Part shown: one piece after another, positions 1-5,529 of the stretch
Layout of the letters: every line of letters starts with the position of its first letter
Position numbering within the stretch: position 1 is the stretch's first letter
DNA from: Gammaproteobacteria bacterium
GTDB taxonomy: Bacteria; Pseudomonadota; Gammaproteobacteria; Francisellales; CACEW01
Direction: 5' to 3'
Assembly: GCA_028282045.1 (NCBI GenBank)
Contig: JANQIS010000221.1
Span: 1 to 5,529 of the forward strand
Length of the DNA stretch: 5,529 nucleotides
Notes under the pieces: model-generated
The model's database searches: none
Told to the model about the DNA's origin: nothing
The model's input: only the letters and a program-made list of their open reading frames with translations
Translations under genes and position numbers: made by a program

Positions 1-9
1 CCACACGTC

Positions 10-1722
10 ATGAAACCGCTACTTAAGAGCTCCAAGTTTATTCGCTATCTTGCCTGGCTCGGCGTGCTCTTGACGATATTGTACCTGATCTTTTTTATCT
101 ACCGCTACACCAGTTATCAACATCCTGACACCGGCTGGCAGCTCTATAGTGCTTGGGCAGTGGCAACCGGTGGTGGCCGATATATTGATTTTCTCATGAG
201 TTATCGGCCGGCTTTTTTGCTCAACGTCCCGCTGATCTGGTTGTTTGGCATAAACCTCTGGGCCATGCGTTGCTACATGATGCTGCTAGCTGCTGCCAGT
301 ATTGCCTGGATGGTAGTGGCTATTAATCCGTCCCATCGGCGCAGCGTAATACTGCCTTTTGCCATCATTGCCTACCTGTTTAGCATTCTGTTTTTTACCG
401 ATTATGTGATGAGTTACTACACTGCGATCCCTATCGGTTTAATCGCTGGTCTTGCTGCTTTTTACCATGCACAACGCGTGGCAAAACCAACCCCCTACCT
501 GATCTTCGGCGGCTTACTGATCTCACTGACTATGCTAATGAATATCGCCATGATTCCTGCTGGCATGATCAGTATAGTGGTATTAGCAAGCCTGCTCAAA
601 ACACACCGCCGGTGGTTTATCACCAGCAGCCTGATAACTTTAATCATTGCAGTCAGTGGGTATTTATATGGGTTTGACCTACTCCATAGATGGCTACAAG
701 CAGCACATAACCTGCATTGGTTACACAAAGCCACCCCTGGCATTATTCATCAACTGTCAAATCAATTGTTACTAGGCCTACTGTTTTTCATACTCAGTGG
801 CTTTCCCGGGCTGCTTGGTTGGGCAGTCGGACGCTTTGTGGTGCAGCATTATACGCTCAAACAGATACTATCAGGCAGTATCCTAATCAGCATAATTTTG
901 CTTGCAGTCATTATCATCCAAGGGCATATATACCAGCATATCAGCACTTATCCTTACGAATATGTTGTTGCCGGCGGATTTTTCCTTGGTCTACTGTGGG
1001 CACTGTTGCGTCATGATACCAATGTAACTTCAATTTATCAGGCCGCACTGATCAGTGGTCTGATGATTGTATTTTACTTCAACCACCGCGCCACATCACA
1101 AAATATGGTCGGCAGCATCTTTAGCTTGTACTACCCTGTCCTGCTGCTTTATCTTAGCGCTTTGTTCTGGCATCAGATTAAACCGGTAACACGTGGTATT
1201 ACCCTATGGATATTACTGCTTTTCACTATTGCCATTCCAACTCTGATCAACCTGTATCCTGCTAATTTATACCAACATCCACGCCCCATCTGGCATAACA
1301 CTGCTCAAGGGCCATACCACACTAAAATCCCAACCTATACCGCCGCACTCTATCAGCGTTTTATGCAGCTCTATACTAGTCATCATTGCCAACACGTCTT
1401 CTTTTTCAGTTACTTTGACACCCCAATGGGTTATGTGTTGGCTCAGCGCTATGCGCCTTTCAATCAGTCCTGGGTGAGCCACATCAACTTCAATCCAATT
1501 AACGGTTCACTCAACCAACATGCCTTAATCAGCCAATTTAACCAGGCTAATCAATGGTGCGTGTTGTATAGCAGCACCTCTGATCAGACCCTGGCAACTA
1601 ATTCTCATTACCTGGTGGATATCCTTACCTATCTGGAGCTTTATAGCGATGATGTACAAATTATCGGGTTTAATCCTGCCACCAACCAATATTATTGGCT
1701 CTACACCAAGACATCACACTAA
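10..1722 (+). CDS. Polytopic membrane protein, putative GT-C family glycosyltransferase
   Basis: 570-residue integral membrane protein. About 13-14 hydrophobic segments can be picked out by eye between residues 12 and 414, followed by a soluble tail (about 415-570), probably periplasmic. The first loop after the first membrane segment carries HPDTGW (residues 38-43), then GGGRYIDF (54-61), and a hydrophobic segment ending in LFG (78-80). This resembles the first-loop acidic motif of GT-C enzymes (ArnT/PMT/GT39-like), in which an Asp acts in catalysis and the sugar donor is a polyprenyl-phosphate sugar. Asp40 is the candidate here. Acceptor and sugar cannot be deduced, and no polysaccharide or lipid A gene lies nearby in the window. 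The ATG at 10 gives a sensible N-terminus (KPLLKSSKFIRY, then a membrane helix), but the nine bases before it are in frame, without a stop and without a visible ribosome binding site, so a start left of the window is possible. The membrane class is secure; the transferase role is inferred from fold pattern and motif. Confidence 0.72.
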   Translation: MKPLLKSSKFIRYLAWLGVLLTILYLIFFIYRYTSYQHPDTGWQLYSAWAVATGGGRYIDFLMSYRPAFLLNVPLIWLFGINLWAMRCYMMLLAAASIAWMVVAINPSHRRSVILPFAIIAYLFSILFFTDYVMSYYTAIPIGLIAGLAAFYHAQRVAKPTPYLIFGGLLISLTMLMNIAMIPAGMISIVVLASLLKTHRRWFITSSLITLIIAVSGYLYGFDLLHRWLQAAHNLHWLHKATPGIIHQLSNQLLLGLLFFILSGFPGLLGWAVGRFVVQHYTLKQILSGSILISIILLAVIIIQGHIYQHISTYPYEYVVAGGFFLGLLWALLRHDTNVTSIYQAALISGLMIVFYFNHRATSQNMVGSIFSLYYPVLLLYLSALFWHQIKPVTRGITLWILLLFTIAIPTLINLYPANLYQHPRPIWHNTAQGPYHTKIPTYTAALYQRFMQLYTSHHCQHVFFFSYFDTPMGYVLAQRYAPFNQSWVSHINFNPINGSLNQHALISQFNQANQWCVLYSSTSDQTLATNSHYLVDILTYLELYSDDVQIIGFNPATNQYYWLYTKTSH

Positions 1723-1738
1723 TCTCTTGAAAATCAAC

Positions 1739-1744
1739 TATAAT
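1739..1744 (+). promoter_or_regulatory. Possible -10 box (TATAAT) ahead of the 1775 gene
   Basis: A perfect TATAAT lies in the 52-base gap after the glycosyltransferase stop codon and 30 bases before the next ATG. No good -35 hexamer sits 16-18 bases upstream (the sequence there reads approximately ACACTA), and there is no TG extended -10. The match may therefore be chance in an AT-rich gap, with the gene read through from upstream instead. Confidence 0.28.
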
Positions 1745-1763
1745 TAATAGCAGAAATGGCAAA

Positions 1764-1769
1764 AGGGAG
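1764..1769 (+). promoter_or_regulatory. Ribosome binding site for the 1775 gene (AGGGAG)
   Basis: AGGGAG lies five bases before the ATG at 1775, a good Shine-Dalgarno match at usable spacing. It supports this ATG as the true start and shows that the gene, even if shortened, still has an intact translation start. Confidence 0.65.
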
Positions 1770-1774
1770 TACGT

Positions 1775-2137
1775 ATGACCGCATTTATCGTACATACTAA
1801 TCCACAAGCCATGTGGTACCAACTTGTCTCAGAAGCGCAGTATCACACGCATATGCAACTGCCTTTAGAACTAGAACATTATCTGGTACTGATGTTAAAC
1901 GAACTAGCTACAGAGTCATGCCTACTGGCCGAGCCCATTGCTGAGCGCTACCTGGCAGCACAGCATAGCAGTGGTGCACTACAACAAACGCAGTTAAAAC
2001 ATATCGGTGATGAATGCCTGATTCTAACAGGGTTATTTCCTCAAAGAGCACAGCAGCGTCATGTCGATGTACATTATTACCGCGACATCGGCAAAACCGC
2101 CTACCAGCGCCTGCACCATATTTTTAAAGCACAGTAA
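1775..2137 (+). CDS. Small conserved-looking hypothetical protein, possibly C-terminally truncated
   Basis: 120-residue soluble protein with no signal peptide or membrane segment. I cannot assign a function. The N-terminal half looks mainly helical. The most patterned part is residues 76-113, with HIGDECLILTGLFPQRA (76-92) followed by VDVHYYRDIGKTAYQRL (97-113), which has the feel of a conserved core. I have only a loose memory of similar proteins, annotated as hypothetical, in Legionella- and Xanthomonas-type genomes, and those may extend further at the C-terminus. The start is supported by AGGGAG five bases upstream. The gene follows the glycosyltransferase by 52 bases and precedes pldA by 167. 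The stop is a TAA after KAQ, beyond which the same frame continues for 37 codons (separate entry), so this may be a truncated allele of a protein of about 158 residues. Real coding sequence is likely; whether the product works is open. Confidence 0.68.
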   Translation: MTAFIVHTNPQAMWYQLVSEAQYHTHMQLPLELEHYLVLMLNELATESCLLAEPIAERYLAAQHSSGALQQTQLKHIGDECLILTGLFPQRAQQRHVDVHYYRDIGKTAYQRLHHIFKAQ

Positions 2138-2251
2138 ATTGCTCATGGCATCTATAAACAATTAGTTAAAGCTTTTGAGCCAATCGGCCAGATAATTCAA
2201 GCCATGCACTATAGGCAAGTTATGACCCATTTAATAGCACCGCTACGCTAG
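2138..2251 (+). other. In-frame continuation of the 1775 gene past its TAA stop
   Basis: After the TAA at 2135-2137 the same frame stays open for 37 sense codons and ends at TAG 2249-2251. The translation (IAHGIYKQLVKAFEP, then IGQIIQAMHYRQVMTHLIAPLR) is amphipathic and mixed in composition. It looks like the closing helix of the upstream protein rather than random intergenic sequence. It has no start codon or ribosome binding site of its own at its beginning. A single base change, such as CAA to TAA at 2135, would explain it. Readings in order of my preference: recent nonsense mutation (pseudogene or shortened allele), sequencing error, stop-codon readthrough, chance open frame. Other genes in the window also end in TAA, so TAA is not reassigned as a sense codon in this genome. 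Confidence 0.45.
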
Positions 2252-2304
2252 CCAAATAGTTTACGATAAAATGCATGTGAATTTGACCCAAAATTTAACA
2301 CGCT

Positions 2305-3171
2305 ATGCTTCGCCTGTCCGTTTTGATCACTTGTTTACTTCTGTGTTCCTACTGTTTTGCTACCGCGTTAGCCACTGATTCACAGGCTCTACCAACAAAA
2401 TCAGACGCACATAAACCTGTTAATCCTTTACATCCACATCATTCTGTTACTATCGAACTATACTACCCCACTTACATATTGCCGTTTTACCACACCCAGA
2501 TGCCAGACAACTCTATCTATACCAATAGCACACCCAATGAACAGCAAGTCAAGCATAATGAATTTAAGGCCCAATTCAGTTTGTTAGTGCCTTTTGTACA
2601 CAGTATTTTCTCTAATGGTGATAGTATCAACTTCGCTTATACACAATTGATGTATTGGCAGTTATATACTCAATCACCCTATTTTAGAGAAATCAACTAC
2701 CAACCCGAGTTGTTTTATTCTTACTTACACACCAATACGCACTGGCGTACCAACGTTGGTGTCATGCATCAATCCAACGGTAAAGGCGGTGATTTAGAAC
2801 GTAGCTGGAACCGAGTCTACCTCGATCAGATTTATCATTCCAAACAGTTTTATTTTGATATCAAACCATGGTTTCTTATCTTTAAAAGCCACTCTTCCAC
2901 GCTTCACAACCCTGATATCACTTCATACCTTGGCCACGGCAAATGGATCGTATCATACCTTTACCATCGGGTAACATTTTCTGTTAGCTCACGTAATAAT
3001 ATTGAAAGTGGTTTTAAACGCGGCTCAGTAACCCTTAGCATTTCCTATCCGGTATTCAAGCAGTTTCGGATTTACTTACAAGGCTTTGCCGGTTACGGGC
3101 AATCACTTATTGAATACAATCATTACACTAACGCCATTGGTATCGGTGTCGCGTTAAATGACTGGTTATAG
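2305..3171 (+). CDS. pldA: Outer membrane phospholipase A (OMPLA)
   Basis: Calcium-dependent outer-membrane lipase of the PldA family, a 12-stranded barrel that hydrolyses acyl chains from phospholipids misplaced in the outer leaflet. At 288 residues it nearly equals the E. coli protein (289). Residues 1-23 form a signal peptide with a hydrophobic core and likely cleavage after ALA. The catalytic signature HQSNG with RSWNR gives His155, Ser157 and Asn169, spaced exactly as His142, Ser144 and Asn156 of E. coli. Further family matches are FREINYQPELF (127-137), IKPW (186-189), NPDIT (202-206), GYGQSLIEYN (263-272) and the final GVALNDWL. Differences: Glu165 and Lys160 occupy the positions of calcium-ligand Ser152 and Arg147 of E. 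coli, and the last residue is Leu rather than the usual Phe. The frame is closed by TAA at 2296-2298, so ATG 2305 is the first ATG available, but no clear Shine-Dalgarno precedes it. It sits alone on the plus strand, convergent with the aminopeptidase gene. Confidence 0.95.
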   Translation: MLRLSVLITCLLLCSYCFATALATDSQALPTKSDAHKPVNPLHPHHSVTIELYYPTYILPFYHTQMPDNSIYTNSTPNEQQVKHNEFKAQFSLLVPFVHSIFSNGDSINFAYTQLMYWQLYTQSPYFREINYQPELFYSYLHTNTHWRTNVGVMHQSNGKGGDLERSWNRVYLDQIYHSKQFYFDIKPWFLIFKSHSSTLHNPDITSYLGHGKWIVSYLYHRVTFSVSSRNNIESGFKRGSVTLSISYPVFKQFRIYLQGFAGYGQSLIEYNHYTNAIGIGVALNDWL

Positions 3172-3205
3172 AAAAACTGCTGCATAATCAGGCTAGGCTC
3201 AAAAC

Positions 3206-3225
3206 AAATTTAAACGCTTAAATTT
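3206..3225. repeat. AT-only inverted repeat between convergent genes; possible weak terminator
   Basis: AAATTTAA and TTAAATTT form a perfect 8-base-pair stem around the loop ACGC, midway in the 95-base gap between pldA and the aminopeptidase gene. The position suits a terminator serving both genes. On the minus strand the stem is followed by GTTTTG, a partial T-run; on the plus strand it is followed by AGCG with no T-run. The stem holds no G or C, so it would be weak, and chance in AT-rich DNA cannot be excluded. The rest of the gap (3172-3266) shows only short direct repeats and no gene. Confidence 0.3.
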
Positions 3226-3266
3226 AGCGATAATCACAGCGATACAGAGGTTTTATTTAGCGCTTT

Positions 3267-5048
3267 TTATAGCGGCTTGGTCGCCTCTTCGAGCCACGCT
3301 TGCTCTTGCGCAGACAAGTCATCATACAAACGACGCTTAACCCGCTCATGATACTGATTGACCATGGCAATTTCATCTTCAGATAACAGGCTAACATCAA
3401 TTAATTTGCGCTCATAAGGCACCAAGGTTAAATCTTCAAAGCCGTAGAACGGCCCGTCACCTGTCTGGCTCTCATCAACATCGGCCACCTTTTTAATCAA
3501 ACATAGGTTTTCGATACGAATACCATATTGGTCAGCAAAGTAAACACCAGGTTCATTACTAACAATCATACCATCGAGCAACGGCACAGAAGTCGGGCCA
3601 GATGAAATACGTTGCGGGCCTTCATGGACACATAAATAGGCACCAACACCATGACCTGTACCGTGACCATAATTGAGTTTACGCGCCCATAAGGCATGAC
3701 GCGCAATCACATCAAGATGCTCACCTCGCGTGCCATGTGGGAAAATCATATGACGTAATGCTAAATGCCCTTTCAACACCAAAGTGTAATGTTGCATTTG
3801 CTCTGTGGTAGGCACGCCAAGATGGAATGTTCTGGTAATATCGGTCGTTCCGTAATAGTATTGTCCACCCGAATCAAGCAAATACAACGACTCATCTGTA
3901 ATTGTTAATGCTGTGGACTCCTTTGGCGCATAGTGGCAAATCGCACCATTGGGCCCAAAGGCACTAATTGTCTCAAAGCTTTTACCAATATATTTATCAT
4001 TCAAACGGCGCAAGCTATCTAGTTTCTCAGCCAGACTCACTTCATCAAAGCCTTCAAGTCCATGTGCTTGAAGCCAGACAATAAATTTAACTAGCGCAAT
4101 GCCATCTAAGCGATGTGCTTCAGACATATTGTCTATTTCAATCCTATTTTTGCAAGCTTTGAGTAAACTAATCGGTGAGGTTATAAGTTTTACCGATGCC
4201 TGGTGCATCTGCTGCTGCACCCACCAACTGGTATAAAGTGGATCAATTAATACATTGCCTTTCAACTCATGCAATGCCTGGGCAAAACCGCCATACTCTA
4301 CAATAGTAATCCCCTCTTTAGCCAAAACAGCGCTATGTTCCGGTTCAAGACGACTTTGATCAACAAACAACTTTGCGCTATCGTGAGTGACAATAGCATA
4401 GCTAATAACTACCGGATTATAAGCCACATCACGACCACGAATATTATATAACCATGCAATCGAATCGAGCATGGTAACAACATGAGCATCACAGTGACTT
4501 TCACACATTTTTTGTCGTAGTGCCTTGAGCTTATCCCCCACTGACTGTCCGGCAAATTCCAGTGGGACAATTTCAATACTGGCCAGATCAGGTTGAGGCT
4601 GATCTATCCAGGCCTGATCTATCAGGTTATTAACCAATGATACCAGCTTACCGTCGTTATCTTGCATTAGTTGATCCAGCTCATTAGCCACCTTACAAGG
4701 AATCAGACGTGGATCAACACCTAATTTTTTACCTTTAGCATGAGCATAAAGCCATACAGTGATGGCAGAAAAAGAGCCCTGCGTCGCTGGAATCATTTCA
4801 AAACTAGTTGGATCCAGTTGCTGTCTGGCCTGGATGAAATAACGTGCATCAGTCCATAAAAATGCCTGATCCAAACCAACGATGACATCACCAGCAGAAC
4901 CGGTAAACCCACTGATCCAGCGCCGACGCTGCCAACAAGTCGGTACATATTCATTCTGATGCGGATCAGACGAGGGTATCAAGTAATAATCAATACCTAC
5001 TTGACGCATCAATTGGCGTAATTTTTCGAGTTTTTCACTAACGGTCAC
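3267..5048 (-). CDS. Xaa-Pro aminopeptidase (aminopeptidase P), M24B, long three-domain form
   Basis: Cytoplasmic metallopeptidase (no signal peptide) that releases the N-terminal residue from peptides with proline in second position. At 593 residues it matches the long form related to human XPNPEP1, not the roughly 440-residue E. coli PepP. Domains: creatinase N-terminal domain (about 5-135), second creatinase-like domain (about 160-305), pita-bread catalytic domain (about 312-530) and a C-terminal M24 extension (about 535-593, from FYGFEDLTLVPYE). Dinuclear metal ligands are all visible: Asp392 (LLDSGG), Asp403 (TTDITRT), His466 (GHGTGHGVG), Glu499 (SNEPGVY) and Glu513 (RIENL). Supporting histidines are His372, His462 and His475. 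Spacings equal those I recall for XPNPEP1 to within one residue, so it should be active. The start is GTG at 5048-5046; it overlaps the deoB stop as GTGA, with GGGG seven to eight bases upstream. This points to translational coupling in a deoB-aminopeptidase transcript. Termination is probably in the AT-rich gap beyond the TAA. Confidence 0.95.
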   Translation of the reverse strand: MTVSEKLEKLRQLMRQVGIDYYLIPSSDPHQNEYVPTCWQRRRWISGFTGSAGDVIVGLDQAFLWTDARYFIQARQQLDPTSFEMIPATQGSFSAITVWLYAHAKGKKLGVDPRLIPCKVANELDQLMQDNDGKLVSLVNNLIDQAWIDQPQPDLASIEIVPLEFAGQSVGDKLKALRQKMCESHCDAHVVTMLDSIAWLYNIRGRDVAYNPVVISYAIVTHDSAKLFVDQSRLEPEHSAVLAKEGITIVEYGGFAQALHELKGNVLIDPLYTSWWVQQQMHQASVKLITSPISLLKACKNRIEIDNMSEAHRLDGIALVKFIVWLQAHGLEGFDEVSLAEKLDSLRRLNDKYIGKSFETISAFGPNGAICHYAPKESTALTITDESLYLLDSGGQYYYGTTDITRTFHLGVPTTEQMQHYTLVLKGHLALRHMIFPHGTRGEHLDVIARHALWARKLNYGHGTGHGVGAYLCVHEGPQRISSGPTSVPLLDGMIVSNEPGVYFADQYGIRIENLCLIKKVADVDESQTGDGPFYGFEDLTLVPYERKLIDVSLLSEDEIAMVNQYHERVKRRLYDDLSAQEQAWLEEATKPL

Positions 5049-5529
5049 TTACTTACCCCAGTTATATGTAGCACATCACCACATTGCAATGGCGCTAACT
5101 TCAAATACGAAGCAACTGTTTGACCCATATCCGCAAATGACGAACTCACTCCTATCGATCCTACACTTATATCTTTTTTGTACCACAACATAGGCACATT
5201 TTCTCGTGTATGGTCAGACCCTCTCCAAGTTGGATCGCAGCCATGGTCAGCGGTCATTAAAACAATATCATCATATTCCAAGATTTCAAGCAGCAGCGGG
5301 ACTTTTTTATCAAATTCTTCAAGCGCTTGTGCGTATCCTGATACATCACGTCGATGGCCATATTTGGAATCAAAATCCACGAAGTTTGTCAGAATTAATG
5401 CGCCATCAGGCGCACCCTTAATAGCCCGTAACGTTTGATCAAACAGTGCCATATTATCCGGCGCCTTGATGACTTGTGTCACACCACGGTGGGCAAAAAT
5501 ATCGGCAATTTTGCCGATGCTAATCACTT
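5045..5529 (-). CDS. deoB: Phosphopentomutase, C-terminal part (5' end outside the window)
   Basis: Interconverts ribose-1-phosphate or deoxyribose-1-phosphate with the 5-phosphate, linking nucleoside breakdown to central metabolism; cytoplasmic, manganese-dependent, alkaline phosphatase superfamily. The visible 160 or so residues are about the last 40 percent of a family protein of about 400. Family motifs: ISIGKIADIF at the beginning, TNFVDFDSKYGHRRD, TADHGCDPTWRGSDHTRE and FADMGQT. Numbering from the GTG codon at 5527, the metal ligands are Asp53 and His58 (E. coli Asp306 and His311), Asp94 and His95 (Asp347 and His348) and His106 (His359), all present with conserved spacing. The GTG at 5527 is an internal valine (E. 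coli also reads VISIGKIADI), not the start; the gene continues past the right edge. Its TGA overlaps the aminopeptidase GTG. The last ten or so residues (GDVLHITGVSK) extend past the usual DeoB end. No other deo gene is visible downstream. Confidence 0.95.
   Translation of the reverse strand, partial: VISIGKIADIFAHRGVTQVIKAPDNMALFDQTLRAIKGAPDGALILTNFVDFDSKYGHRRDVSGYAQALEEFDKKVPLLLEILEYDDIVLMTADHGCDPTWRGSDHTRENVPMLWYKKDISVGSIGVSSSFADMGQTVASYLKLAPLQCGDVLHITGVSK
5055..5060 (-). promoter_or_regulatory. Ribosome binding site of the aminopeptidase gene, inside the deoB 3' end
   Basis: On the minus strand, TGGGGT lies seven bases before the GTG start. It is made from the last codons of deoB (Thr-Gly-Val before Ser-Lys-stop). 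It decides the choice of GTG at 5048 as start and supports coupled translation through the 4-base GTGA overlap. Confidence 0.6.

Noticed and set aside
717..1016. Open frames opposite or out of phase with the main genes (for example 495-743 minus, 717-1016 plus, 1267-1482 minus, 4269-4451 plus, 5178-5438 plus)
   Set aside because: All lie inside well-supported genes, have no recognisable motifs and no ribosome binding site that I can see, so they are shadows of the real frames.
1727..1744. TTGAAA followed by TATAAT, looking like a -35/-10 promoter pair
   Set aside because: Only about six bases separate the two hexamers, far too short for a sigma-70 promoter; only the TATAAT is kept, at low confidence.
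2265..2310. Promoter-like pieces ahead of pldA (GATAAAAT near 2265, TTGACC at 2283)
   Set aside because: GATAAAAT has no -35 partner at 16-18 bases, and TTGACC would place its -10 inside the coding sequence (TATGCT lies only 14 bases away). No promoter can be called.
2305..2373. Cysteines in the PldA signal peptide as a possible lipoprotein box
   Set aside because: The residues before the cysteines (LIT and CSY) do not fit the lipobox, while ALA followed by TD gives a normal signal peptidase I site, as expected for an OMPLA.
4597..4623. Direct repeat of CTGATCTATC, 15 bases apart, within the aminopeptidase gene
   Set aside because: It lies in the linker encoding IDQAWIDQ and is explained by a repeated Ile-Asp-Gln; there is no sign of a mobile or regulatory element.
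5525..5527. GTG at 5527 as a possible start of deoB
   Set aside because: The corresponding E. coli sequence reads VISIGKIADI internally and the N-terminal metal-binding half is missing, so the gene is simply cut by the window edge.

Overview
The window looks like an ordinary chromosomal stretch of a Gram-negative bacterium, most likely a gammaproteobacterium. It encodes an outer-membrane phospholipase A (PldA) whose core aligns closely with the Escherichia coli enzyme, and a phosphopentomutase (DeoB) of the E. coli type. Base composition is balanced to mildly AT-rich throughout, and no segment stands out as foreign. I cannot name the genus. The small gene at 1775 resembles a family I only vaguely recall from Legionella- and Xanthomonas-like genomes, so that placement is weak.

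Layout. Three genes on the plus strand fill the left half: a polytopic GT-C-like membrane glycosyltransferase (10-1722), a small uncharacterised protein (1775-2137) and pldA (2305-3171). Two genes on the minus strand fill the right half: the 3' part of deoB, cut by the right edge (5045-5529), and a complete three-domain Xaa-Pro aminopeptidase (3267-5048). These two overlap by 4 bases and are probably one transcript. The halves converge at 3172-3266, a 95-base gap that holds an AT-only inverted repeat and no gene.

Function. There is no single shared pathway. The left half is envelope-related (a membrane sugar transferase and an outer-membrane lipase, separated by an unknown protein). The right half is salvage or catabolism: DeoB interconverts (deoxy)ribose-1-phosphate and -5-phosphate, and the aminopeptidase removes N-terminal residues ahead of proline in the cytoplasm.

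The most notable observation is in the small gene. Its reading frame is closed by a TAA at 2135-2137 but stays open for 37 more sense codons that read like a natural C-terminal helix, ending at TAG 2249-2251. This suggests a recent nonsense mutation, a sequence error, or readthrough. A second point is that PldA keeps its catalytic triad but differs from E. coli at positions that bind calcium there. I saw no CRISPR array, RNA gene, mobile element or phage gene, and no convincing new multi-gene system.
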